From assembly GCF_000718985.1 (NCBI RefSeq), contig NZ_JODL01000006.1, positions 1 to 64,000 on the forward strand: 64,000 nt of DNA. Direction: 5' to 3'. Of the stretch, positions 23,462-32,429 are shown piece by piece (within the stretch, counting starts at the first letter, position 1; each line of letters opens with the position of its first letter). The notes below the pieces were generated by a model that saw nothing but the letters and a program-made list of their open reading frames with translations, was not told the origin of the DNA and searched no databases. Made by a program: the position numbers and the translations under genes. Source of the DNA: Streptomyces megasporus. Lineage in GTDB: Bacteria > Actinomycetota > Actinomycetes > Streptomycetales > Streptomycetaceae.

Positions 23462-26400
23462 ATGGCAGCCTTGCCGTACCCGTCCGTCACCGTGTCCTCG
23501 TCGTCCGCGTCCGCCTCGGCGGGCCCGTCGAAGAACCCCCGTGCCGATGCCCTGCGGGAGGCGTTGGCGTCGCGGGTGGTGGTGGCCGACGGAGCGATGG
23601 GCACGATGTTGCAGGCCGCCGATCCCTCGCTGGAGGACTTCCGGCAGTTGGAGGGCTGCAACGAGATCCTCAACGTCACCCGGCCGGACATCGTGGCCTC
23701 GGTGCACGAAGCGTACTTCGCGGTGGGCGTGGACTGCGTGGAGACCAACACCTTCGGCGCGAACCACGCGGCGCTGGCCGAGTACGGGATCGCCGAGAGG
23801 ATCGAGGAGCTGTCCGAGGCCGGGGCGCGGATCGCGCGCGAGGTGGCGGACTCCTTCACCGCCTCCGACGGCCGGCCGCGCTGGGTGCTGGGCTCGATCG
23901 GGCCGGGCACCAAGCTGCCCACCCTGGGACACGTGGGCTACGCCACCCTGCGGGACGCCTACCAGCGCAACGCCGAGGGGCTGATCGCCGGCGGCGCGGA
24001 CGCGCTGCTGATCGAGACCACCCAGGACCTGCTGCAGACCAAGGCGGCGGTGCTGGGCGCCCGCCGGGCGCTTCGGGCGGCGGGGCTGGACCTGCCGGTG
24101 ATCTGCTCGGTGACGGTGGAGACCACCGGCACCATGCTGTTGGGCAGCGAGATCGGCGCGGCGCTGACCGCGCTGGAGCCGCTGGGCGTGGACATGATCG
24201 GGCTGAACTGCGCCACCGGCCCGGCCGAGATGAGCGAGCACCTGCGCTACCTGGCCCGCCACGCCCGCGTCCCGCTGTCGTGCATGCCCAACGCCGGGCT
24301 GCCGGAGCTGACCGCGGACGGGGCGCACTACCCGCTCACGCCGGTGGAGCTGGCCGACGCGCAGGAGACGTTCGTCACCGAGTACGGGCTGTCGCTGGTG
24401 GGCGGCTGCTGCGGCACCACCCCCGAGCACCTGCGGCTGTTGGTGGAGCGGGTGCGCGGGCTGGCGCCGGCCGAGCGGGAGCCGCGTCCGGAGCCGGGTG
24501 CGGCGTCGCTGTACCAGACGGTGCCGTTCCGGCAGGACACCGCGTACCTGGCGATCGGGGAGCGGACCAACGCCAACGGCTCGAAGAAGTTCCGCGAGGC
24601 CATGCTCCAGGGCCGGTGGGACGACTGTGTGGAGCTGGCGCGCGACCAGATCCGTGAGGGCGCGCACATGCTGGACGTGTGCGTGGACTACGTGGGCCGG
24701 GACGGTGTGGCGGACATGGCCGAGCTGGCCGGGCGGCTGGCGACGGCCTCCACGCTGCCGATCGTGCTGGACTCCACCGAGCCGGCCGTCATCGCGGCCG
24801 GCCTGGAGAGGCTGGGCGGCCGTGCGGTGATCAACTCGGTGAACTACGAGGACGGCGACGGCCCCGACTCGCGGTTCGCGAGGATCGCCGCGCTGGCGAA
24901 GGAGCACGGGGCGGCGCTGATCGCGCTGACCATCGACGAGGAGGGCCAGGCCCGCACCGCGGAGCGGAAGGTGGCGGTCGCCGAGCGGCTGATCGCCGAT
25001 CTCACCGGCAACTGGGGCATGCGCGAGGAGGACATCCTCATCGACTGCCTGACGTTCACCATCTGCACCGGCACCGAGGAGTCCCGGGGCGACGGGGTGG
25101 CGACCATCGAGGCGATCCGCGAGCTGAAGCGGCGGCACCCGGCGGTGCAGACCACGCTGGGGCTGTCGAACATCTCCTTCGGGCTGAACCCGGCCGCCCG
25201 GATGGTGCTGAACTCCGTCTTCCTCGACGAGTGCGTGAAGGCCGGACTGGACTCGGCGATCGTCCACGCCGCCAAGATCCTGCCCATCGCCCGGATCCCC
25301 GCCGAGCAGGTCGAGGTGGCCCTGGACCTGATCCACGACCGGCGGCGGGAGGGCTACGACCCCCTGCAGCGGTTCCTGGAGCTGTTCCAGGGCGTGGACG
25401 CCAAGAGCGTGCGGGCCTCCCGGGCCGAGGAACTGGCGGCGCTGCCGCTGGACGAGCGGTTGCAGCGGCGGATCATCGACGGCGAGCGCAACGGGTTGGA
25501 GGCCGACCTGGACGAGGCGCTCCGGGAGCGGCCGGCGCTTGAGATCGTCAACGACACCCTGCTGGCGGGGATGAAGGTGGTCGGCGACCTGTTCGGTTCC
25601 GGACAGATGCAGTTGCCGTTCGTGCTCCAGTCGGCCGAGGTGATGAAGGCCGCGGTGGCCTACCTGGAGCCCCACATGGAGAAGGTCGAGGGGGCCGAGG
25701 GCAAGGGCACGATCGTGCTGGCCACCGTGCGCGGCGACGTCCACGACATCGGCAAGAACCTGGTGGACATCATCCTGTCCAACAACGGCTACACCGTGGT
25801 CAACCTCGGGATCAAGCAGCCGGTCTCGGCGATCGTGGAGGCCGCCGAGCGGCACAAGGCGGACGTGATCGGCATGTCCGGGCTGCTGGTGAAGTCCACG
25901 GTGGTGATGAAGGAGAACCTCCAGGAGCTCAACGCCCGCAACCTGGCCGATCGCTACCCGGTCATCCTCGGCGGCGCGGCGCTGACCCGGTCCTACGTCG
26001 AGCAGGACCTCCACGAGATCTACGCCGGCGAGGTCCGCTACGCCCGCGACGCCTTCGAGGGGCTGCGGCTGATGGACGCGCTGATGGCCGTCAAGCGCGG
26101 CGTGCCCGGCGCCGCCCTCCCCGAGCTGCGCCGGCGGCGGGTCAAGGCGGCCGGCGCCGCGGTGGTCGAATCCGAACCGGACGCCCCGGCGCGCTCCGAC
26201 GTCGCGGTCGACAACCCCGTCCCCACCCCGCCGTTCTGGGGCACGAGGGTGGTCAAGGGCATCCCGCTCAAGGACTACGCCTCCTGGCTGGACGAGGGGG
26301 CGCTGTTCAAGGGGCAGTGGGGCCTGAAGACCCCCCGCACCGGCGAAGGGCCCTCCTACGAGGAGCTGGTCGCCACCGAGGGACGCCCGAGGCTGCGGGG

Positions 26401-27013
26401 CTGGCTGGACCGGCTGCACACCGAGAACCTGCTGGAGGCCGCCGTCGTCTACGGCTACTTCCCCTGCCACTCCGAAGGGGACGACCTGGTGCTCCTGGAC
26501 GAGGACGGCCTTGAGCGCACCCGGTTCACCTTCCCGCGGCAGCGGCGCGGGCGCCGACTGTGCCTGGCGGACTTCTTCCGCCCCAAGGAGTCCGGCGAGA
26601 CCGATGTGGTGGGGTTGCAGGTGGTCACGGTCGGCAACCGGATCTCCGAGGCCACCGCGGAGCTGTTCGCCGCCGACTCCTACCGCGACTACCTGGAGCT
26701 GCACGGGCTGTCGGTGCAGCTCGCGGAGGCGCTGGCCGAGTACTGGCACGCCCGGGTCCGCAGCGAGCTCGGCTTCGCCGGGCAGGACCCGGACGCGATC
26801 GAGGACATGTTCGCCCTGAAGTACCGGGGCGCCCGCTTCTCCCTGGGCTACGGCGCCTGCCCGGACCTGGAGGACCGGGCCAAGATCGCCGAACTGCTCC
26901 GGCCGGAGCGGATCGGGGTGAAGCTGAGCGAGGAGTACCAGCTCCACCCGGAGCAGTCCACCGACGCCATCGTGGTCCACCATCCCGAGGCCAAGTACTT
27001 CAACGCGCGATAG
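23462..27013 (+). CDS. metH: Cobalamin-dependent methionine synthase
   Basis: A 1183-residue four-module enzyme starting at the ATG at 23462. Module 1 (about 30-335) binds homocysteine and ends with the zinc GGCCGT motif. Module 2 (about 365-640) is the pterin (methyltetrahydrofolate) domain with IGERTNANGSKKF. Module 3 (about 660-890) binds cobalamin, with the DVHDIG motif and axial ligand His761. Module 4 (about 920-1180) is the SAM-dependent reactivation domain. The enzyme transfers a methyl group from 5-methyltetrahydrofolate to homocysteine. The first 30 residues are a Ser/Ala-rich extension. It stands alone, divergent from gylR. Confidence 0.97.
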   Translation: MAALPYPSVTVSSSSASASAGPSKNPRADALREALASRVVVADGAMGTMLQAADPSLEDFRQLEGCNEILNVTRPDIVASVHEAYFAVGVDCVETNTFGANHAALAEYGIAERIEELSEAGARIAREVADSFTASDGRPRWVLGSIGPGTKLPTLGHVGYATLRDAYQRNAEGLIAGGADALLIETTQDLLQTKAAVLGARRALRAAGLDLPVICSVTVETTGTMLLGSEIGAALTALEPLGVDMIGLNCATGPAEMSEHLRYLARHARVPLSCMPNAGLPELTADGAHYPLTPVELADAQETFVTEYGLSLVGGCCGTTPEHLRLLVERVRGLAPAEREPRPEPGAASLYQTVPFRQDTAYLAIGERTNANGSKKFREAMLQGRWDDCVELARDQIREGAHMLDVCVDYVGRDGVADMAELAGRLATASTLPIVLDSTEPAVIAAGLERLGGRAVINSVNYEDGDGPDSRFARIAALAKEHGAALIALTIDEEGQARTAERKVAVAERLIADLTGNWGMREEDILIDCLTFTICTGTEESRGDGVATIEAIRELKRRHPAVQTTLGLSNISFGLNPAARMVLNSVFLDECVKAGLDSAIVHAAKILPIARIPAEQVEVALDLIHDRRREGYDPLQRFLELFQGVDAKSVRASRAEELAALPLDERLQRRIIDGERNGLEADLDEALRERPALEIVNDTLLAGMKVVGDLFGSGQMQLPFVLQSAEVMKAAVAYLEPHMEKVEGAEGKGTIVLATVRGDVHDIGKNLVDIILSNNGYTVVNLGIKQPVSAIVEAAERHKADVIGMSGLLVKSTVVMKENLQELNARNLADRYPVILGGAALTRSYVEQDLHEIYAGEVRYARDAFEGLRLMDALMAVKRGVPGAALPELRRRRVKAAGAAVVESEPDAPARSDVAVDNPVPTPPFWGTRVVKGIPLKDYASWLDEGALFKGQWGLKTPRTGEGPSYEELVATEGRPRLRGWLDRLHTENLLEAAVVYGYFPCHSEGDDLVLLDEDGLERTRFTFPRQRRGRRLCLADFFRPKESGETDVVGLQVVTVGNRISEATAELFAADSYRDYLELHGLSVQLAEALAEYWHARVRSELGFAGQDPDAIEDMFALKYRGARFSLGYGACPDLEDRAKIAELLRPERIGVKLSEEYQLHPEQSTDAIVVHHPEAKYFNAR

Positions 27014-27048
27014 TCGGCGGTCCGTCGTACACTGATCTGTCCGGTAGA

Positions 27049-27087
27049 GGCCGGTTGCCCGATCCCAGGAGGAGCGGGCAACCGGCC
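27049..27087 (+). terminator. Strong hairpin between metH and the HAD gene
   Basis: A perfect 13-bp stem (27049-27061 with 27075-27087) with a 13-nt loop that contains AGGAGGA. It lies 35 bp after metH and 26 bp before the HAD start. Probably a metH terminator; because a TACACT hexamer precedes it at about 27028, a 5' leader structure for the HAD gene is also possible. Confidence 0.6.
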
Positions 27088-27113
27088 TTCGCGCCCTTCA
27101 CAGGAGGTATCGG

Positions 27114-27950
27114 ATGACCCGTCCCCAGCCCCGCGTCGAGACGTCCCCCACCCTGGGCGGAGCGGCCTCGGCCCCCGCGTTCGACGGAGGCGCCTCCTTG
27201 CCCGTCCTCGGCAGGCGGGCCGCCATGCCGTCCGCCGTCCCCGCGGCGTCCCCCACGACCGTTCGCACGACCGCGCCCGTCGTGGCCCCGGCCGGCGTCC
27301 CCCAGGCCGTTCTGCTGGACATGGACGGCACTCTGGTGGACACCGAGGGTTTCTGGTGGGAGACCGAGGTCGAGGTGTTCGCCGAGTTGGGGCACGAACT
27401 GGCCGAGGAGCACCGTGAGGTGGTGGTCGGCGGACCGATGAGCCGGAGCGCCACCTACCTCATTCAGGCCACCGGGGCGGACATCTCGCTGGCGGACTTG
27501 ACGGTGCTGTTGAACACCCGGTTCATCGAGCGCGTCGAGCGAGGGGTGTCCCTGATGCCCGGCGCCCGGCGGCTGCTCACGGAGCTGGTCGCGCACGGGG
27601 TGCCCGCCGCGTTGGTCTCGGCCTCGCACCGCGAGGTGATCGATCGGATGCTGGTCTCCCTGGGGCCGGAGCACTTCGCGCTCACCGTGGCGGGCGACGA
27701 GGTGGAGCGGACCAAGCCGCACCCGGACCCGTACCTGCTGGCCGCGGAGCGGCTCGGGGCGGATCCGAGGCGGTGCGTGGTGGTGGAGGACACCGCGACG
27801 GGGGTGGCGTCGGCGGAGGCGGCCGGATGTCCGGTGGTGGCGGTGCCGTCGGTGACGCATATCGAGCCCGCGAAGGGACGGACGGTCGTGACGTCCCTGG
27901 AAGAAGTGGATCTGCCTTTTCTGCGCTCTCTGGTCACGGTCGCGCACTGA
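27114..27950 (+). CDS. HAD-superfamily phosphatase (subfamily IA, beta-phosphoglucomutase/phosphoglycolate phosphatase-like)
   Basis: A 278-residue protein starting at the ATG at 27114 with SD AGGAGG. The first 60 residues are Ala/Pro/Thr-rich and not part of the fold; a start at codon 38 is possible but has no better SD. The nucleophile motif LLDMDGTLVDTEGFWWE has Asp69 and Asp71. SASHREV is motif II, and KPHPDPYLLAAERLGADP with VVEDTATGVASAEAAG gives motifs III and IV. It removes phosphate from a small substrate of unknown identity. The position after metH is common in Streptomyces but does not suggest a methionine role. Confidence 0.9.
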   Translation: MTRPQPRVETSPTLGGAASAPAFDGGASLPVLGRRAAMPSAVPAASPTTVRTTAPVVAPAGVPQAVLLDMDGTLVDTEGFWWETEVEVFAELGHELAEEHREVVVGGPMSRSATYLIQATGADISLADLTVLLNTRFIERVERGVSLMPGARRLLTELVAHGVPAALVSASHREVIDRMLVSLGPEHFALTVAGDEVERTKPHPDPYLLAAERLGADPRRCVVVEDTATGVASAEAAGCPVVAVPSVTHIEPAKGRTVVTSLEEVDLPFLRSLVTVAH

Positions 27951-28335
27951 GCGTGTTCCGAACACCGCACGGCGAATACACGGAAAACTCTGGGCAGTGG
28001 CCCGCTTATTTTCCGTGACGAATACGGTGGCCGAATTCCTGCTTTTCGTCTGTCAGTTGAAGGGGTGATGTTTGTCACGCGGTCACGGCTCGACAGGCGT
28101 GTCTCGTCGTGATCTTGAGCGGCCTTCGCCCCTTTTCGGCCTGCCCATGTGTCCCGTTTGGTTCACACTCGCGTCTATCGCTCCGGCGTCCGTTTATCGG
28201 ATGACGCTTTTCTGTTATCGGAGCGTGATATTTCCTCGTCAATGGCCCGGCCGGAAGAAGCGCGGCGCGGCTACTAATGTCTGTGCCCCGGCCACACATT
28301 CCGCACCAACCGGCCGGACGAGGAGACCGTCACCG
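27951..28335. other. 385-bp gene-free, relatively AT-rich leader upstream of the tandem binding proteins
   Basis: This gap is clearly richer in A and T than its surroundings. It contains inverted repeats GTGTTC/GAACAC (27954-27966) and ACGGAAAA/TTTTCCGT (27981-28017, possible HAD terminator), and a repeated TTATCGGA around 28194 and 28217. I see no supported gene; short open frames here lack SD and codon bias. It probably carries the promoter and control sites of the lipoprotein pair. Confidence 0.5.
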
Positions 28336-29931
28336 ATGAACCGTAAGTTGCTGGTGCTGCCCGCCGTGGTGGGCGTGCTCGCTCCGGCGCTCGTCGCATG
28401 TGGCGACGAGAGCGGGAGCGGAAACAGCGGAGCGATCGTTGTCGGTACCACCGACCGAATCGAGGCGACGGCGGAGGCACCCGCTCCGCTGGACCCGGCG
28501 GCCGTTTACGACGTCACCACCTGGAACGTCTTCCGCAACACCTTCCAGACCCTCATGCGGCTGCCCCGCGCGGGCAACCAGCCGGAGGAGGAGGCCGCCG
28601 AGGAGTGCGGCTTCACCGACCAGCGCAGCGCGCAGTACCGCTGCACCCTCCGCGAGGGCCTGACGTTCTCCAACGGTCACGAACTGACCGCCGAGGACGT
28701 CGCCTTCTCCATCGAGCGCGTGCGCGACATCGCCGACCCGGGCGGCCCGGCGTCGCTGCTGGACACCCTCGACCGCGTCGAGGCCCCCTCCGAACACGAG
28801 GTGGTCTTCCACCTCAAGCAGCCCGACGCGACCTTCCCCCACAAGCTCGCCACCCCCGCGGCGGCGATCGTGGACAGCGAGGTGTACGCGGCCGACAAGG
28901 CCCGCGAGGGCTATGAGATCACCGGGTCCGGCCCCTACGTCCTGGAGTCCTTCGACAGCGGAAGCGGCAGGGTGGTCCTGGCGCGCAACGAGCGCTACCA
29001 GGGCGACCTCGAGGTGCGGAACGACAGGGTCGAGCTGCGCTTCTTCGACGACTCCGAGGCCATGGAGAAGGCCATGCGCGCCGGTGACGTCGACGTGATG
29101 AACCGGAGCATGTCGCCCGAGCAGATCGAGCGGCTGACCGGCGAGCAGAGCGACGGCATCGAGGTCTTCGAGATGTCCGGCCAGGAGATCCGCTACCTCG
29201 TCTTCGCCACCGACGGCAAGACCGTCGGCCGGGACGCCGTGCGCCGGGCCATCGCCCAGGTCGTGGACCGCGGCGAACTGGTGCGCGACGTGTACGAACG
29301 GACCGCCGAACCGCTGTACTCCATCGTCCCCAGCGGCCTGACCGGCCATCACAACTCCTTCTTCAACACCTACGGCGAGCCGAGCGCCGAGGAGGCCCGC
29401 GCCATCCTGGAGCGCGCCGGAATCGACACCCCGGTCGAGGTCCGGCTCACCTACACCACCGACCACTACGGTCCGGCCACAAAGAAGGAGTTCAGGACGC
29501 TGGCCGGGCAGCTCAACGACTCCGGGCTGTTCGAGGCGACCGTCGAGGGCGTGCCGTGGAAGACGTACCTGCCCGCCGCCAGGAAGCAGCAGTACGAGAT
29601 CTACGGCATGGGCTGGTTCCCCGACTTCCCGGACCCCGACAACTTCATCGCCCCGTTCTTCGCCAAGGACAACTTCCTGGGCTCCCCGTACGCGAACAAC
29701 GAGATCCGCGGCCGACTCATCCCGCGGACCCGGGTGAAGGAGAAGCGCGACGCGACCGTCGACGACTTCGTCCGCGCCCAGGACATCGTCGCCGAGGAGG
29801 TGCCCGTGCTGCCGCTGTGGCAGGGCAAGCAGTACGTCGCCGCCCGTGAGGGCGTCACGGGAGTGGAGTGGGCGCTCAACTCCTCCTCGGGCCTCCAACT
29901 GTGGGAACTGGGACGAGGCGTGCAGAGCTGA
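28336..29931 (+). CDS. ABC transporter substrate-binding lipoprotein, family 5 (oligopeptide/nickel type), copy 1
   Basis: A 531-residue exported lipoprotein starting at the ATG at 28336 (SD AGGAGA). The signal peptide MNRKLLVLPAVVGVLAP ends in a lipobox LVAC, with the acylated Cys22. The mature part has SBP family 5 blocks: FRNTFQTLMRL, YRCTLREGLTFSNGHELTAEDVAFSIERV, DATFPHKLATP, RRAIAQVVDRGELV and VPVLPLWQGKQYVAA. These proteins bind peptides or similar solutes for an ABC importer. No permease or ATPase gene follows. The next gene is a paralogue. It begins behind an unusual 385-bp leader. Confidence 0.92.
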   Translation: MNRKLLVLPAVVGVLAPALVACGDESGSGNSGAIVVGTTDRIEATAEAPAPLDPAAVYDVTTWNVFRNTFQTLMRLPRAGNQPEEEAAEECGFTDQRSAQYRCTLREGLTFSNGHELTAEDVAFSIERVRDIADPGGPASLLDTLDRVEAPSEHEVVFHLKQPDATFPHKLATPAAAIVDSEVYAADKAREGYEITGSGPYVLESFDSGSGRVVLARNERYQGDLEVRNDRVELRFFDDSEAMEKAMRAGDVDVMNRSMSPEQIERLTGEQSDGIEVFEMSGQEIRYLVFATDGKTVGRDAVRRAIAQVVDRGELVRDVYERTAEPLYSIVPSGLTGHHNSFFNTYGEPSAEEARAILERAGIDTPVEVRLTYTTDHYGPATKKEFRTLAGQLNDSGLFEATVEGVPWKTYLPAARKQQYEIYGMGWFPDFPDPDNFIAPFFAKDNFLGSPYANNEIRGRLIPRTRVKEKRDATVDDFVRAQDIVAEEVPVLPLWQGKQYVAAREGVTGVEWALNSSSGLQLWELGRGVQS

Positions 29932-30028
29932 ACCGAGCGGACCCGCGTCGCCGTCGCCGGCGGCGCGGACCGCGGAAACGGGGGGCGCAAGGGCAGAACC
30001 CGAACAGAGAGCGGATGAGGACGAACAC

Positions 30029-31618
30029 GTGAGGAAAAGGGCCCACTGGCGGGCGCTCCCGATCGGCACGGCACTGCTCGCCGTCCTGCTCACCGGATGC
30101 GGTGAACAGGACGGGACGAAGGCCGCCGAGGGCGAGCGGATCGTGATGGGGATGACCGACGAGGTCCTGGCCACCGACCCCGCGTCCGGCTACGACCCCG
30201 GATCCTGGCTGGTCTTCAACAACGTCTTCCAGTCGTTGCTGAGCTTCCCCAAGGGGAGCACGGAACCCCAACCCGAGGCCGCGGAGAAGTGCGCGTTCAC
30301 CGACGGCGAGAGCCGGGTCTTCCGGTGCACGCTCAGGGACGGGCTGACGTTCACCAACGGCAACCCGCTCACCTCCGAGGACGTGAAGTTCTCCTTCGAG
30401 CGGACCCTGCGCATCGACGATCCGGGCGGTCCGGCCGTCATGCTGTCGACCATCTCGAAGATCGAGACCCCGGACGAGAGGACGGTCGTCTTCAAACTCG
30501 ACCGGCCGGACGCCACCTTCCCGCAGAAGATCGCCTCCGGCGCCGGGTCGATCGTCGACCACCGCGCCTACCCCGCCGACGAACTGCGCACCGACGGCAA
30601 GGCGATCGGCTCGGGCGTCTACAAGCTGGACTCCTTCGACGCGAAGGAGGCCGTCTTCTCCGTCAACCCCGACTACGTCGGGCCCGCCGAGGTCAAGAAC
30701 TCCGGGCTGACCGTACGACTCTTCGACGGGGACCAGAAGGCGCTGAAGAAGGCCGTGCAGAGCGGCGAGGTGGACATCGCCTACCGAGGACTGGCCACGG
30801 ACGACATCGCCGACCTGGAGGAGTCCGCCGGGGACACCGGGATCGAGGTCGTCGACGGCTCCAGCGCCGAGGTGCACCACCTGGTGTTCAACATGGACCA
30901 CCCGGTCACCGGCAAGAAGGGCGTCCGTCAGGCCATCGCCCACCTGCTGGACCGCTCCACGCTGGTCCGCGACGTCTACCGGCGCACCGCCGAGCCGCTG
31001 TACTCGATCGTGCCCGCCGGGATCACCGGCCACAACACGGCCTTCTTCGACCTCTACGGCGACCGTCCGCAGCCGGCGAAGGCCAAGGCGGCCCTGCGGG
31101 CCGAGGGCATCACCGAGAAGGTGAAGCTGACCCTGTGGACCACCCCGGTGCGCTACGGGCCCGACACCGTCCGGGAGTTCGAGGAGATCGCCCGGCAGCT
31201 CAACGCCAGCGGCCTGTTCGAGGCCAAGGTCGAGAGCGTCGAGCTGGAGCGGTACGAGAAGGGCGTCGAGGCGGGCGAGTACGGGGTCTACGTCAAGGGC
31301 TGGGTGCCCGACTACCCGGACGCGGACAACTTCACCGCGCCGTTCTTCGGCAAGGACAACGTGCTGGGCAACGGCTACGACGCCGGCCGGATCACCAAGG
31401 AACTGTTGCCGCGCACCGCGGCGGAGAGCGACCGGGCCGCCACCGTCCGGGACTTCGGGGAGATCCAGGACATCGCCGCCCGGGACCTGCCGGTGCTGCC
31501 GATCTGGCAGGGCAGGCAGTACGCCGTGGCGCACGAGGACATCTCCGGCCTGGAGTGGACGCTGGACGCCTCCACCGTCTTCCGCTTCTGGGAGATCGCC
31601 AAGGGCCCCGGGAACTGA
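30029..31618 (+). CDS. ABC transporter substrate-binding lipoprotein, family 5, copy 2
   Basis: A 529-residue lipoprotein starting at the GTG at 30029. The signal peptide VRKRAHWRALPIGTALLAVL ends with lipobox LLTGC. It is a clear tandem paralogue of the preceding gene, sharing FRCTLRDGLTFTNGNPLTSEDVKFSFERT, RRTAEPLYSIVPAGITGHN and LPVLPIWQGRQYAVA. The 97-bp gap suggests co-transcription. No permease genes are linked, so the pair either serves transporters encoded elsewhere or has a sensing role. Ligand unknown. Confidence 0.92.
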   Translation: MRKRAHWRALPIGTALLAVLLTGCGEQDGTKAAEGERIVMGMTDEVLATDPASGYDPGSWLVFNNVFQSLLSFPKGSTEPQPEAAEKCAFTDGESRVFRCTLRDGLTFTNGNPLTSEDVKFSFERTLRIDDPGGPAVMLSTISKIETPDERTVVFKLDRPDATFPQKIASGAGSIVDHRAYPADELRTDGKAIGSGVYKLDSFDAKEAVFSVNPDYVGPAEVKNSGLTVRLFDGDQKALKKAVQSGEVDIAYRGLATDDIADLEESAGDTGIEVVDGSSAEVHHLVFNMDHPVTGKKGVRQAIAHLLDRSTLVRDVYRRTAEPLYSIVPAGITGHNTAFFDLYGDRPQPAKAKAALRAEGITEKVKLTLWTTPVRYGPDTVREFEEIARQLNASGLFEAKVESVELERYEKGVEAGEYGVYVKGWVPDYPDADNFTAPFFGKDNVLGNGYDAGRITKELLPRTAAESDRAATVRDFGEIQDIAARDLPVLPIWQGRQYAVAHEDISGLEWTLDASTVFRFWEIAKGPGN

Positions 31619-31711
31619 CCGGAAAACGACCGGGAGTCGACCGGGAACCGACGGGGAGTCGACGCCGAGCGGGGCGGGACGGGACGGCCGTCCCGCCCCG
31701 CCCCCGTTCCG

Positions 31712-32383
31712 TCACCGGTCGCCGGGACGGACCAGCCCGCTCTCGTACGCGTACACCGCGGCCTGCACCCGGTCGCGCAGGCCCAACTTGGTCAGCACGT
31801 GCCCCACGTGGGTCTTCACCGTCGTCTCGCTGACGAAGAGGTCCGCGGCGATCTCGGCGTTCGACAGCCCGCGCGCCACCAGCCTGAGGACCTCCACCTC
31901 GCGCTCGGTGAGGGTGTGGAGGGTGTCGGGCACCTGCTCCTCGCCCGAGGGCAGCTTCCCGGCGTACTTGTCCAGCAGCCTGCGGGTGACGCTGGGCGCG
32001 AGCATCGCCTCGCCCGCGGCCACCACCCGTATCGCCTGCACCAGCTCGGCGGCGGGGGCGTCCTTGAGCAGGAAGCCGCTGGCGCCCGCGCGCAGCGCCT
32101 CCACCACGTACTCGTCCAGGTCGAACGTGGTGAGCACCAGCACCTTCGCGGGGCCGTCCTTGTCGGGACCGGTGATCCGGCGGGTGGCCTCCACCCCGTC
32201 CATGCGGGGCATCCGAATGTCCATCAGCACCACGTCCGGCTGGAGCGCCCGCACCTGATCCAGCGCCTGCTGTCCGTCCCCGGCCTCGCCCACCACGGCG
32301 ATGTCGCCCTCGGCCTCCAGGATCATCCGGAAACCGGTGCGCAGCAGCGGCTGGTCGTCGACCAGCAGAACGCGGATTGCCAC
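31712..32383 (-). CDS. NarL/LuxR-family two-component response regulator
   Basis: A 223-residue regulator. Receiver domain: Asp9, Asp10, phospho-acceptor Asp55 in VVLMDIRMP, Thr85/86 and Lys107 in GFLLKDAP are all present, so it should be phosphorylated. The LuxR-type helix-turn-helix spans about 157-215 (LTEREVEVLRLVARGLSNAEIA ... SETTVKTHVGHVLTKL). No histidine kinase gene is adjacent, so it is an orphan here. Targets are unknown. It converges on the lipoprotein pair and is followed upstream by the RecB-type nuclease gene on the same strand. Confidence 0.92.
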   Translation of the reverse strand: MAIRVLLVDDQPLLRTGFRMILEAEGDIAVVGEAGDGQQALDQVRALQPDVVLMDIRMPRMDGVEATRRITGPDKDGPAKVLVLTTFDLDEYVVEALRAGASGFLLKDAPAAELVQAIRVVAAGEAMLAPSVTRRLLDKYAGKLPSGEEQVPDTLHTLTEREVEVLRLVARGLSNAEIAADLFVSETTVKTHVGHVLTKLGLRDRVQAAVYAYESGLVRPGDR

Positions 32384-32429
32384 GGAAACTCCTCACGGGG
32401 CCTACGGCTCGAGACGCCCCCATTCTTGC

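Noticed and set aside
22475..26983. Minus-strand open frame of about 1500 codons through metH into gylR
   Set aside because: It is antisense to metH in very high GC DNA, where third-position bias opens shadow frames. Only its last part (gylR) has family motifs, an SD and a proper start.
28072..28335. N-terminal extension of the first binding protein
   Set aside because: The extension lacks coding bias, and the ATG at 28336 gives a proper SD and lipoprotein signal.
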